NCBI RefSeq assembly: GCF_900100275.1
Contig: NZ_FNET01000011.1
Coordinates: 225,882-289,881 of the forward strand
Reading direction: 5' to 3'
Source: Lentzea albidocapillata subsp. violacea
Lineage (GTDB): Bacteria; Actinomycetota; Actinomycetes; Mycobacteriales; Pseudonocardiaceae
DNA: 64,000 nucleotides
Part shown: in pieces, positions 27,588 to 36,074 of the stretch
How positions within the stretch are numbered: position 1 is the stretch's first letter
Layout of the letters: every line of letters begins with the position of its first letter
Notes under the pieces: generated by a model
The model's input: only the letters and a program-made list of their open reading frames with translations
What the model was told of the DNA's origin: nothing
The model's database searches: none
Made by a program: the position numbers and the translations under genes

Positions 27588-28724
27588 CTACTTGCGGGCT
27601 TCCCGCAGCCGTGGGATCACGGAGACCACGAACGTCACGATCAGCCCGATGACGAAGCACGTGGCCACGATGATCGGGTCGAACAGCGTGAGCGCGACCG
27701 CGCCGAAGGCCAAAACGCCGGCCCACAAGTAGATGAGCAGCACCGCGCGTCGTTGCGAGTGCCCGATCTCCAGCAACCGGTGGTGCAGGTGCATCTTGTC
27801 CGGGGAGAACGGGCTCTCGCCACGCCGGGTGCGCCGGATGATGGCCATCAGCAGGTCGAGCAGCGGCACGAACAGCACCGCGGCGACCACGATCAGCGGC
27901 GAGAGCAGACCGAGCAGATCGGCCGCGCTGCCGGTGGCCTGGTTGATCTTGCCTGACGCGCTGGTGGTGGCGGCGGCGAGCATGAGGCCGATGAGCATGG
28001 AACCCGAGTCGCCCATGAAGATGCGCGCGGGGTTGAAGTTGTGCGGCAGGAAGCCCAGGCACGCACCCGCCAGCACGGCGGCGATCAGGGCCGGCGGGTA
28101 GGCCTCGACGGCACCCTGGCGTTCGACCAGCAGACCGATCGAGAACGCGGCCGTCGCGGCGGCGGCGATGAGGCCGATGCCGGCGGCGAGTCCGTCGAGG
28201 CCGTCGACGAAGTTCATCGCGTTGATCATGGTGACCGCGAGCAGCACGGTCAGCAACGCGCCCTGGTTCTGGTCGAGCGAGATGGTCGCGCCGCCGTCCC
28301 ACGGCACCCACGCGATCATCCACTGCAGGCCGAACAGCACGAGGATGCCCGCCGCCGTGACCTGACCTGCGAGCTTGGTGAGCGAGTCGAGCTCGAACCT
28401 GTCGTCGATCGCACCCACGAGCACGATGACGCCGCCCGCGACGATGACGCCCCACGGGTCATTGGAGAAGTCGAACGCCGCCCGCAGCACCGGCAACTGG
28501 TGCGCCACGAACATGCCGGCGAGCACGCCGCCATAGATGGCGACACCACCCATCCGCGGCATCGGCTGCACGTGCACGTCCCGTTGCCGTGGATAGGCCA
28601 CCGCCCCGAGCCGGAACGCCATCGCGCGCACCAGGCCGACGAGCAGGAACGTCACGACGGCAGCGATCAACGCGACGAGCAGGTACTCGCGCACGGGAAG
28701 GACGAACGAGGATGCGGGCCCCAC
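27588..28724 (-). CDS. wecA: undecaprenyl-phosphate GlcNAc-1-phosphate transferase (WecA/MraY family)
   Basis: A ~378-residue enzyme with about 11 membrane helices that transfers a sugar-1-phosphate from a UDP-sugar to undecaprenyl (or decaprenyl) phosphate, starting linker or arabinogalactan-type glycans. Motifs: MPRMGGVAIYGG near the N-terminus, the Asp pair in IDDRFELDS, NAMNFVDGLDGLAAG, and the His-rich MHLHHRLLEIGHS that separates WecA from MraY. The reading frame opens with a TTG at 28739; GTG 28724 is the more likely start. Its place between sua5 and the atp genes is conserved. Confidence 0.9.
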   Translation of the reverse strand: MGPASSFVLPVREYLLVALIAAVVTFLLVGLVRAMAFRLGAVAYPRQRDVHVQPMPRMGGVAIYGGVLAGMFVAHQLPVLRAAFDFSNDPWGVIVAGGVIVLVGAIDDRFELDSLTKLAGQVTAAGILVLFGLQWMIAWVPWDGGATISLDQNQGALLTVLLAVTMINAMNFVDGLDGLAAGIGLIAAAATAAFSIGLLVERQGAVEAYPPALIAAVLAGACLGFLPHNFNPARIFMGDSGSMLIGLMLAAATTSASGKINQATGSAADLLGLLSPLIVVAAVLFVPLLDLLMAIIRRTRRGESPFSPDKMHLHHRLLEIGHSQRRAVLLIYLWAGVLAFGAVALTLFDPIIVATCFVIGLIVTFVVSVIPRLREARK

Positions 28725-28805
28725 GGGCCTACCAATCAATCGGGGGTGTTCGGGGTGCTCGCCACGGTACTCGCGGCGACCATGATCAATTCTGGCAGCC
28801 GCTCG

Positions 28806-29456
28806 CTACCGAGCGACCTCGACCTCGATGCCGAGCACCTCGTTGACATCTTCCTTGGTGACCGCACCCTCGCGAAGGATCAGCGCGTCGGGCCCGGTGA
28901 GGTCGACGATGGTCGACGCGACGTTCTCGCCACTCAGTCCACCGTCGAGGTACACGGGCACCGCGTCGCCGAGCTGGTCACGAGCCTCCTGCGCACTGGA
29001 CGCCGGCGCGTGCCCGGTCCTGTTGGCGCTGGACACGGCCATCGGACCGACGTCGCGCAACAACTCCAGAGCGACAGGGTGCAACGGCATGCGCAGCATG
29101 ACCGTGCCGCGCGTCTGCCCCAGATCCCACGCCAGACTCGGCGCGTGGGGCAGCACGATGCTCAGCCCACCGGGCCAGAAAGCCTCGATGAGCGCCCGCG
29201 CCTGCCGCGGCACGCTGAGAACCAGCCCGTCGATGGTGGTCCAGGACCCGACCAGCACGGGCACGGGCATGTCGGGCCCGCGCCCCTTGGCGTCGAGAAG
29301 ACTCCGGACGGCTTCGGCGTCGAACGCGTCGCAGCCGATCCCGTAGACGGTGTCGGTGGGAAGGACGACAAGGCGCCCGCTCCGCACCGCGCCGGCGGCA
29401 GCGGCGAGTCCCGCCGCGCGATTGCCTGGTTCGCTGCAGTCGTAGACCGTGCTCAC
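28806..29456 (-). CDS. threonylcarbamoyl-AMP synthase (Sua5/YrdC)
   Basis: A 216-residue protein that makes threonylcarbamoyl-AMP from threonine, bicarbonate and ATP for the t6A37 modification of ANN-decoding tRNAs. The nucleotide-binding motif is VVLPTDTVYGIGCDAF, and the typical PMAVSSANRTGHA segment is intact. It is the short YrdC-like form without the C-terminal Sua5 domain. GTG 29456 (STVYDCSEP) is the family start; reading further upstream is open but has unrelated composition. Elsewhere this gene follows prmC; here a 9.5-kb island separates them. Confidence 0.92.
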   Translation of the reverse strand: MSTVYDCSEPGNRAAGLAAAAGAVRSGRLVVLPTDTVYGIGCDAFDAEAVRSLLDAKGRGPDMPVPVLVGSWTTIDGLVLSVPRQARALIEAFWPGGLSIVLPHAPSLAWDLGQTRGTVMLRMPLHPVALELLRDVGPMAVSSANRTGHAPASSAQEARDQLGDAVPVYLDGGLSGENVASTIVDLTGPDALILREGAVTKEDVNEVLGIEVEVAR

Positions 29457-29590
29457 CCCGGTGAGCCTAGCCAGCCCCGCCGATCTCTCCGCATCCGGCC
29501 TGGTCGGTTTTGCCCGAGGGGCAACCCCTTCCCCGTGGACCGGGCGGCTGGCTTTCTTGGCGAGTGCTTTGCCCACATCCCGTGACTGCC

Positions 29591-29737
29591 ATGTTCGGCA
29601 CGTTCGAGCCGCCTGACCGGTTGGACGCCATCTGCCGGTTGTGCCTCTGCGCCTGGTCCACCGACACGATGCCGATGGACCTGCTGGAACGGCTGGTCGT
29701 GCACATCAGTGCCGGGAACTTCCGCCGCGTGGGCTGA
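29591..29737 (+). CDS. hypothetical 48-residue protein
   Basis: A small open frame with three closely spaced Cys (CRLCLC) and a C-terminal half that could form an amphipathic helix. No ribosome binding site is seen. It opens the plus-strand accessory island. I do not recognise it; it may be spurious or a remnant. Confidence 0.35.
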   Translation: MFGTFEPPDRLDAICRLCLCAWSTDTMPMDLLERLVVHISAGNFRRVG

Positions 29738-29760
29738 GCTTTCGACCACTGGAGGCTTTT

Positions 29761-29898
29761 GTGCCCGAACCCGATCTCGTCAAGCTCGGGGAGGAGATCA
29801 TCGAGCTGTCCACCGCGTGGCCCGGTACCGGCCTGGACAAGGTCGGCGAGTTCGCCCGCGATCTCGGCACCGCACTTCAGTCCACTGAGGACGGCTGA
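29761..29898 (+). CDS. hypothetical 45-residue acidic protein
   Basis: A small helical, acidic protein. The GTG start has GGAGG 6 nt upstream and the stop overlaps the next ATG (TGATG), which supports real translation coupled to the following gene. That next gene is decayed, so this may be the last intact piece of a former operon. Function unknown. Confidence 0.5.
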   Translation: MPEPDLVKLGEEIIELSTAWPGTGLDKVGEFARDLGTALQSTEDG

Positions 29899-30267
29899 TG
29901 CGCTGGTTCCCCGGTCTTCTGCTGACACTGGTGGCCGCGAGCGCGATGCTCGTCCTGTTGTCCGAGAACACCCTCAGTGTCCAGGGACGAGCAACGAGCC
30001 AGATCGCAGGCGAAGGCCCGCCACCCAGTTACGGCGGCACACCGATGTACGACGCGTGTTCGTTGATCACGATCACCGACCTCGCCCAGCTTGGCGTTCC
30101 GCTCAACGACGGCTGGGTCGTGGCTCACGACTACCTGGACCGTGACGTGCCACTGGAGGCCGCCGTCAGCCAACGTCGCTCGACCCCGCCAGCGCCTGCC
30201 GTTACCGCCTGCCGAACTGGAACTCGCTCGAGGTCGAAGTCCATCAGACGCCGTACAACTTCGCTGG
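29898..30267 (+). pseudogene. exported protein remnant (DUF3558-like), frameshifted
   Basis: The first ~92 residues read in frame: a signal-like hydrophobic N-terminus (residues 5-22), then DACSLITITDLAQLGV, which resembles the start of DUF3558 exported proteins. Near 30173 the sense shifts to another frame, where LDPASACRYRLPNWN and EVEVHQTPYNF continue the domain up to about 30267. After that, sequence of a different family follows. So this is a truncated, frameshifted gene fused to the next remnant. Confidence 0.6.
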
Positions 30268-30870
30268 ACCTGCGGATCGACAACGCGAACCTCCAGTTCA
30301 TCGTCAACTTCGAGCGCACGAACATCCCGGGCTGGTCCAACTACCCGACTACACGCGAGCCTTGCTACACGAATGCGAGCTGGTGCCGGCAGACGAAATC
30401 GATGCCAGGCTGGTGATTCGCATTCAGCGACGTTCGATCCTTGAGGAGCCAGAGCCGACCCGCCTGCCCGCCCTTATCGACGAGCACGTGCTGAACCGGC
30501 AAGTTGGCGGTCCCGCGACGATGAAGCGTCAGCTCGACCACCTCGCGGAGATGGCGGCGCTGACGAACATGTCGTTGCGAGTGATCCCCAACTCCGGCGT
30601 GCACGCGGGCTTGAACGGCGCGTTCTTGCTGCTCAAACGGGCGAACGGGCACAAGGTCTGTTCCTGGAGAACCTCACCTCCGTACTGATCCTCGAGGAAC
30701 CCCAGGAAATCGAACGCTACGAGCGAGCCGTTCGGCTGATGGTCGAGCGTGCGTTGCCTGCGGCAGAATCGGTGCGGCTGATCACCGAGTACGCACGCAG
30801 ATGGGACAGGTGGAGTGGCGTAAGAGCAGCTACAGCGGCAGCGAGGCGAACTGCGTCGAGGTGGCGTTGA
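30268..30870 (+). pseudogene. C-terminal part of a Scr1-type regulator (DUF5753), multiply frameshifted
   Basis: Pieces in different frames add up to a DUF5753 domain: FERTNIPGWSNYP (frame ending near 30345), then DYTRALLHECELVPADEIDA through VGGPATMKRQLDHLAEM and RVIPNSGVHAGLNGAFLLL (to about 30655), then LFLENLTSVLILEEP and LITEYARRWDRW in a third frame. The helix-turn-helix half is missing. At least two frameshifts are needed, so it is a pseudogene unless these are sequencing errors. DUF5753 regulators are normally followed by a DUF397 gene, and one does follow here. Confidence 0.75.
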
Positions 30871-30974
30871 CCACCACCCACACAGGCGTACGAGACTCCA
30901 AGAACCCCTCTGGACCTGCGCTTTCGTTCTCACTTAGCGCGTTCAAGGCCTTCCTGACCAGGGCAAAGTTTTAA
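30801..30974 (+). CDS. DUF397 protein
   Basis: An intact 57-residue DUF397 protein: EWRKSSYSGSEANCVEVA, then VRDSKNPSGPALSF and a C-terminal FKAFLTRAKF, the complete family pattern. DUF397 proteins pair with Scr1-type helix-turn-helix/DUF5753 regulators in actinomycetes. Its upstream partner is frameshifted, so this is an orphan. It starts inside the remnant at ATG 30801. Confidence 0.85.
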   Translation: MGQVEWRKSSYSGSEANCVEVALTTTHTGVRDSKNPSGPALSFSLSAFKAFLTRAKF

Positions 30975-30989
30975 CCCAAACAGGGTTAA
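30971..30989. terminator. hairpin at the DUF397 stop
   Basis: TTAACCC and GGGTTAA are perfect arms around AAACA; the DUF397 stop codon lies inside the left arm. There is no U-run after it, so it is a weak terminator or an operator for the downstream ESX cassette. Confidence 0.4.
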
Positions 30990-31074
30990 GTAGTTCAACG
31001 CATCCCCCGAACGGACGCGCTTCGGTATGGTCATCAGCCGACCACAGAGCGCAATCGGGGAGGGTCGAGCTTCT

Positions 31075-31500
31075 GTGTCTGAAGAAGTGGTGACAAGCGG
31101 CAAAGTCGCAGGCGGTGCGTGGGACAGCATCTTTGGGGGCGGCCTCAGCGCCATCATGGACGCCGGCAGGGCCGTCGCGGTGGCCGTGGAGACCCAGCAA
31201 CTGTCCGTCGACCCACAACTGGTCGACGCCATGATCAAAAAGCTGACCGAGATGGGCGACGCTCTCGAGAACGTCGCAATGAACGCCGGCGACCTCAGCA
31301 TGGACACCAAGCTCGGTGGCGGCTACGCAGAAGCGATCAGTCAGGGAAATCGCACTTTCGGCCAAGCGGCCCAAAAGACACTCGTAGACATGGCCAAGGC
31401 GATTGAGAGCCTGAAGACGCAGATTGAGAAGAGTCGAGCGTCCTACCAGGCCGTTGATCAATCAAGCGCCGACGCACTGAAGAAACTCGACGGGAAGTAA
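31075..31500 (+). CDS. helical ESX-type substrate-like protein
   Basis: A 141-residue, almost wholly helical protein with no signal peptide. The central and C-terminal part (about 45-135) looks like a PE/WXG-like helical hairpin with alanine, methionine and charged residues. It is the first gene of a tightly packed cassette with an EspG chaperone and other type VII proteins, so a secreted or cassette-associated role is likely. The GTG start at 31075 is preferred over ATG 31027 because of GGGAGGG upstream. The stop overlaps the lipoprotein ATG (TAATG). Confidence 0.6.
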   Translation: MSEEVVTSGKVAGGAWDSIFGGGLSAIMDAGRAVAVAVETQQLSVDPQLVDAMIKKLTEMGDALENVAMNAGDLSMDTKLGGGYAEAISQGNRTFGQAAQKTLVDMAKAIESLKTQIEKSRASYQAVDQSSADALKKLDGK

Positions 31501-32036
31501 TGAAGCGCATCCTAATTGCCACAGCGATCGGCCTCGTGGCCCTCACTGCCGGATGCACCGGCACAGCAGGTGACGCCAAGCCGACTTCGACGACCGGCGA
31601 AGCAACTCCGACCAGTGGCTCAAGTTCGGCATCAGGTCTGGAAGCGGTCAAGCCGTGCGATCTGCTCACTGAAGCCGAAGTGACCAGCCTGGGACTGAAC
31701 TCCCCAGGCAAGGCGGAGCAAGTCGCCAGCTCAGACGGCTGTAACTGGACCAAGAGCGGTGCTGGCGGTCTTCGTACGGGCATCCGCACGAAGACCGGCG
31801 TCGCAGACCTGAGTCTCGACGGTGAGAAGATCACTGACATCAAGGTCGGCAAATATGACGCGAAGAAGGTTGAGGCTGCAGACCGCGCAAAGCACCTTTG
31901 CACGATCGCAATCTCAGTAAGCGAGTCATCGTCCGTTGTGGTGATTGGCAACATCGGCCTTACCTCTGAGGACACCGCTGCCGCCTGCGAACGGTCCTCG
32001 AAGGCCGCCGAACTGATCGCACCGAAACTCCCGTAA
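31500..32036 (+). CDS. DUF3558 lipoprotein
   Basis: A 178-residue lipoprotein: signal helix, lipobox LTAGC, a Thr/Ser-rich linker (about 20-48), then a DUF3558 domain opening with KPCDLLTEAEVTSLGL and containing the paired Cys (DGCNW; HLCTIA). DUF3558 lipoproteins are common beside ESX genes in Pseudonocardiaceae and mycobacteria. Role unknown. Confidence 0.82.
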   Translation: MKRILIATAIGLVALTAGCTGTAGDAKPTSTTGEATPTSGSSSASGLEAVKPCDLLTEAEVTSLGLNSPGKAEQVASSDGCNWTKSGAGGLRTGIRTKTGVADLSLDGEKITDIKVGKYDAKKVEAADRAKHLCTIAISVSESSSVVVIGNIGLTSEDTAAACERSSKAAELIAPKLP

Positions 32037-32058
32037 CGCCGCCCGAGGGGGGAATCTC

Positions 32059-33306
32059 ATGGCACCCGTCAAACCCACCGTCCCACATCCGAACGCGAAC
32101 TATCCCGGCCAGCCGCACGAAGAAATGAAGAAGCTGGTCACCGAGAAGTACGACCCCAGCGCCGCGAACCAGGTGATCGATGCCTGGGGAGCACTGGGGT
32201 CGCGGTTCAAGGAACTGGCCACCGACTTCAGCATTCTGGTCAACGGCTCGCAGTCGGCGTGGACGGGCAAGGCCGCCGAGGGGGTTCGGGCTGCGCTCAA
32301 CAAGGTGGGGACGTTCGCGGACAACACCGGCGAGGGTTTCGTGCGCACCTCCGGTGCCATCGCGCAGCAGCGGGACGCGGCGGTGCAGGCGAACCGCAGC
32401 ATGCCCGAACCGGTCAGCTTCAGCCCGATGGACATCATGAAGAAGTACGCCGCGCCTTCGATCCTCTTCCCGCCCGCCATGGTGGGCGCACCGTTCGAGA
32501 TGCTCTCCAAGCACAACGAACAGCAAGAGGCGAAGGCCGAAGCCGTTCAGGTCATGCAGACGCGTGACAACACGATGATGTCCGCGGCGATGTCCATGCC
32601 CACCATGGAATCCACTCCGCAGGTCACGCAGGACCAGGGCGTCACGCAGACGAGCAGCAGCACGAGCACGAGCAGCCTGAACAACGTCAACGCCAATCAG
32701 CGGTTCAGCAACAACAGCAACACGGGCATGCCATCGATGCCTCCAGGCTCCAACAACGGCACGACAAACGCCGCGTGGGTCGCGCCCCAGGTCAAGGACC
32801 CGTCCCTGCAACCCGGCAACAACCAGAACAACCCCGGCGGCCAGAACCGGCCGCCGTTCACCCCGCCCGGCATGCTGCCGCCTCCCGGAATGCGGCCGCC
32901 CGGCGGCGGTCTGCAAGGACGACCTCCTGGTAGCGGTCCGGGCATGCGTCCCGGCGGCCCCGGAGGCGGCGGTTCCGGTGGTGGCGCGGGTGGTCGCGGC
33001 ATGGGCGCGGGCGGTATGGGTCCGGGCGGCATGGGTGGTGCGGGCTCCGGCCGTGGCATGGGCAGCTTCGGCCCCGCCACCCCCGGCGGCAGCACCGGAG
33101 TCATGGGCAACGGCCCAGGCGGCGCAGGCGCGGGTGCGGGTGCCGCGGGACGTGGCGCGGCTGGTGCCGGCGGCATGGGTGCCGGAGCCGGCGCCGGTGC
33201 GGGCCAGGGCGAGGAGGACAAGGAGCACAAGTCCAACTACCTCCTCCCGACCGACGAGTTCTTCGACGACGATCGCATGGTCGCGCCGCCGGTGATCGGC
33301 GGATGA
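32059..33306 (+). CDS. PPE-like WXG protein with Gly-rich tail
   Basis: A 415-residue protein. The N-terminal ~170 residues form a helical PPE/WXG-like domain with a W-x-G turn (W68-T-G70, SAWTGKAAEGVRAAL). The middle is Ser/Asn/Gln-rich (about 190-250), and the C-terminal half is Pro/Gly/Met-rich and disordered, ending with an acidic segment (FFDDDRMV). This arrangement matches the actinomycete PPE-like ESX substrates. It overlaps the EspG gene (ATGA-type), as expected for a substrate made with its chaperone. Confidence 0.75.
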   Translation: MAPVKPTVPHPNANYPGQPHEEMKKLVTEKYDPSAANQVIDAWGALGSRFKELATDFSILVNGSQSAWTGKAAEGVRAALNKVGTFADNTGEGFVRTSGAIAQQRDAAVQANRSMPEPVSFSPMDIMKKYAAPSILFPPAMVGAPFEMLSKHNEQQEAKAEAVQVMQTRDNTMMSAAMSMPTMESTPQVTQDQGVTQTSSSTSTSSLNNVNANQRFSNNSNTGMPSMPPGSNNGTTNAAWVAPQVKDPSLQPGNNQNNPGGQNRPPFTPPGMLPPPGMRPPGGGLQGRPPGSGPGMRPGGPGGGGSGGGAGGRGMGAGGMGPGGMGGAGSGRGMGSFGPATPGGSTGVMGNGPGGAGAGAGAAGRGAAGAGGMGAGAGAGAGQGEEDKEHKSNYLLPTDEFFDDDRMVAPPVIGG

Positions 33307-34055
33307 AGCAGATCGCGCAGCTCTCCCTGCCCGCGTTCGAGGTCCTCTGGGAGGACCTGCGGGCGGGAAGCATCCCGTACCCGTTCGACGTCAGCCAGCA
33401 CGGCGAGACGCTCGACGAGCGCGCCCGCATCAAGGCCGCCGTGCACGCAGACCTTGAACGCCGGAACCTCGCGCGGCGCGGCAGGCCGGAGCCTGATCTC
33501 GAGGACGCGCTGAACCTGTTGGCGCGGCCCGAACTCCGTGTCATCGCGCTCTGCATCCCGGACATGAACGAGCAGAAACTCGTCCGCGCCAGTGTGGTCG
33601 CGCGCGGCGGTTACGCGGTGCTGGTGATCCAGGAGGACACCGGCATCACGTTGAGTCTGGTGCAGCCCAACGAGATCGCCACCTGCCTCGCGAACGCCAT
33701 GCCGCGAGGCAGGCCGGGGCCGGGCAAGCTCGTGACCGTGCCCGGCCAGGCGTTCGAAAACCAGCCGCAGCAACAGGAAGGCTTCCGGCAGTCGGTCCGC
33801 ACGGCGGAGAGCGACGAGGTTCGCATCGCCAAGCAGATGCTGACCGGCCCCGCCATCGGCAACGGCCACTTCCTCGTTCAGCTGGGCCAGGGCCGCACCA
33901 TCCGCGACTTCCCGCCCGTCACGTGGATCGACACCAGCCAGGGCCGCTACGCCAACGTCGAGACCCGCAAGGGCTGGTTCACGATCACCCCCGCCGACAA
34001 CGTGGGTCTGGCACGACACCTCGGACAGGTTCTGGCGATGACGAGCGAGCGATGA
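33303..34055 (+). CDS. EspG-family ESX secretion chaperone
   Basis: A 250-residue cytosolic protein of the EspG family, which binds PE-PPE type substrates and keeps them soluble for type VII secretion. It shows the mixed alpha/beta EspG pattern, with LSLPAFEVLWEDL at the N-terminus and VTWIDTSQGRYANVETRKGW near the C-terminus. It directly follows the PPE-like gene, its probable client, and overlaps the YbaB gene by the ATGA signal. Confidence 0.82.
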   Translation: MKQIAQLSLPAFEVLWEDLRAGSIPYPFDVSQHGETLDERARIKAAVHADLERRNLARRGRPEPDLEDALNLLARPELRVIALCIPDMNEQKLVRASVVARGGYAVLVIQEDTGITLSLVQPNEIATCLANAMPRGRPGPGKLVTVPGQAFENQPQQQEGFRQSVRTAESDEVRIAKQMLTGPAIGNGHFLVQLGQGRTIRDFPPVTWIDTSQGRYANVETRKGWFTITPADNVGLARHLGQVLAMTSER

Positions 34056-34537
34056 ATCCGGAACAGATGATCGCGGACCTGGAGTCCAAGGCCCAGCAAC
34101 TCCAGCAACGCTCGCACCAGATGCAGGAACAGATCCAGCACGCCGGCAGCACCATCACCTCCCCCAACGAGGCGGTGACAGTCAAGATCGCACCGAACGG
34201 CGCGTTGCAGCACATCGAGTTCTCACCTGTCGCGATGCGCCTGACGCACGTGCAACTGAGCCAGCTCGTGATGCAGACCGTGCAGAAGGCCCAGATCCAG
34301 GCCGCCGAGCAGGTCGCGTCCATTGTGGAGCCCGAGTTCGGCGGCACCGAGGCGATGGACTTCCTGCGCAGCTTCATCCCGCAGCCGGAGGAAGAGGAAC
34401 CGCCACCACCACCCGAAGAGGGTCAGGTCATGCGCGAGGTCTCGTGGAACGACCCGGCGCAGAAGCCTGCACCGAGGCCCCGTCCGCAGCGGCCCGCCGA
34501 TGACGACGAGGACGGCTTCGGGAGCGTGCTCCGATGA
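34052..34537 (+). CDS. YbaB/EbfC-family protein
   Basis: A 161-residue protein. The N-terminal ~105 residues match the YbaB/EbfC fold: a coiled-coil helix (IADLESKAQQLQQRSHQMQ), a beta-strand pair (VTVKIAPNGALQHIEF) and a second long helix. A Pro/Glu-rich and acidic tail follows. YbaB proteins bind DNA, but copies embedded in ESX clusters of actinomycetes are frequent and their role there is unknown. It overlaps both neighbours. Confidence 0.8.
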   Translation: MNPEQMIADLESKAQQLQQRSHQMQEQIQHAGSTITSPNEAVTVKIAPNGALQHIEFSPVAMRLTHVQLSQLVMQTVQKAQIQAAEQVASIVEPEFGGTEAMDFLRSFIPQPEEEEPPPPPEEGQVMREVSWNDPAQKPAPRPRPQRPADDDEDGFGSVLR

Positions 34538-34836
34538 CCGGCTTCCAGGTCAATCCGAGTGAGCTGCACTCGTTCGCCAAAGACCAGCTCACCCGCCAGC
34601 AAGCACTGGAAGCCGCTGCGGACAAGGCTTCCGGCGTGGATCTTGGTGGCGACACGTTCGGCGTTCTGTTGCAGTTCTTCGCCAACGACGCCGAAGACGC
34701 GGCGCACAAGACTGTCGAGGCCATCCGCAAGCTGGCCGACGGTGTCGGCGACGCCGCCGAGAACACCAAAACCACCGCGTTGTTCTACGAGCAGAGCGAG
34801 GACGCCAACCGCGGGCGCTTTGGAGGCTCTCGGTGA
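34534..34836 (+). CDS. EspC/WXG100-like small type VII protein
   Basis: Exactly 100 residues, helical throughout, no signal peptide: a helix around residues 6-30, a turn, and a longer helix about 50-85. Size and composition match EspC/DUF2580 and WXG100-like proteins exported by ESX systems, although no WxG is present. It overlaps the next gene by 4 bp, so it may be exported with that larger protein as a heterodimer. Confidence 0.7.
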   Translation: MTGFQVNPSELHSFAKDQLTRQQALEAAADKASGVDLGGDTFGVLLQFFANDAEDAAHKTVEAIRKLADGVGDAAENTKTTALFYEQSEDANRGRFGGSR

Positions 34837-36074
34837 CCTTCACGGACCTCAAGGGCGGCGATCAGTGGAGCGACCCTGCGAACTTCGCCGGTGCCGGGAT
34901 GTTCGAGTCCCTCGCCCAGACCGTCGACTCGATGGGCAGACTCGGTGAAGGGGACGCCGCCGAACTGGGGCTCAACGTCGCCGCCCTGGGCCTCGACGCG
35001 CTCGGCGTGTTCATGGATCCGGTCGGAGCGCTGGCGACCGCGGGCATCGGCTGGCTTATAGAGCACCTCAGCTTCCTGCGTGAACCGCTGGACTGGCTCG
35101 CGGGCAACGGCGACAAGATCAAGGCCGCGGTCGGCACGTGGAACCAGGTGTCGACCGCGATCGCGCAGATCGCGGAAGAGCAGAACACGGCGGTGCAGAG
35201 CCAGATCAGCTCCTGGCAGGAGGCCGCGGCCGAGCGTTTCCGGTCGAGCCAGGGCAGGCTCGCCGACGAGATCACCGCGGTCAGCAGGTCGTGCGCGGCG
35301 GTGGGCGAGCAGATCGCGACAGCAGGCACCATCACGGCAGCGGTGCGCGGCATGCTCCGTGATCTGGTTGCCATGTTCATCTACGAGGTCATCCGCAACG
35401 CGATCATCGCTCTTGCTTCTTCATATGTCTCACTGGGCAGCTCGATCGCGGCCTTCTCGGCATGGGCCGTCGGACGCGGCGCCATCGTGCTCAGCAAGAT
35501 CACCCAGCAGATCGCCAAGCTCATGAGGGTCATCACGAGGATCGCGGGCAGGCTCAAGACCCTCTTCGCGAAGCTTGGCGACGTGCTGGCGCAGCTCGCG
35601 CGGTTCGGCAAGGGAGGCGGCCGGACGGTGGACGCACCGAGCGTGCCCCGGACGCCGAAGGCGGACGCGGTGAGCGACGCCGGCACGCGACTGGAGGACT
35701 GGGGACAGTCGCGTCCCACTGCTGGGGAGGCGTTCGAAAAGCTCAAGCAGGGCGGCCGAGAGCTCAAGGACGGCTACCTGGACGCCGGCAACACGTGGAA
35801 GAACAAGTACGAGGACCCCTACAGCGAGAAGGCTCCGTCCAAACCGTGGCAGCAGGACGCCGTCGACGCCTACACACCGTTCAAGCCGATCACCAAGGCT
35901 GACGGTTCCGTCACCCCGCACTCGGTGCCGAACGTCCTGGATGGCGGTTACCAGATCAAGCTCGGCGCCGATGTCCTGCGGGAAGCGTCCAAGCAGGACG
36001 AGTTGCAGCTGGAGGGCGTCGAGAAGGACCAGAAACCGGCTTTCGAACGGCAGCAGGGTTACCTGGACCTATGA
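34833..36074 (+). CDS. large type VII secretion effector-like protein
   Basis: A 413-residue protein. Residues about 95-175 form a long helical hairpin of WXG100 type, but the turn reads W129-Q-E131 rather than WxG. A hydrophobic stretch (about 180-225) could cross or insert into a membrane. The C-terminal ~160 residues are polar with no recognised toxin motif. The N-terminus (residues 40-85) is also rather hydrophobic. Coupling to the 100-residue gene before it and the membrane protein after it suggests an effector with partner and immunity/accessory protein. This is inference. Confidence 0.6.
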   Translation: MTFTDLKGGDQWSDPANFAGAGMFESLAQTVDSMGRLGEGDAAELGLNVAALGLDALGVFMDPVGALATAGIGWLIEHLSFLREPLDWLAGNGDKIKAAVGTWNQVSTAIAQIAEEQNTAVQSQISSWQEAAAERFRSSQGRLADEITAVSRSCAAVGEQIATAGTITAAVRGMLRDLVAMFIYEVIRNAIIALASSYVSLGSSIAAFSAWAVGRGAIVLSKITQQIAKLMRVITRIAGRLKTLFAKLGDVLAQLARFGKGGGRTVDAPSVPRTPKADAVSDAGTRLEDWGQSRPTAGEAFEKLKQGGRELKDGYLDAGNTWKNKYEDPYSEKAPSKPWQQDAVDAYTPFKPITKADGSVTPHSVPNVLDGGYQIKLGADVLREASKQDELQLEGVEKDQKPAFERQQGYLDL

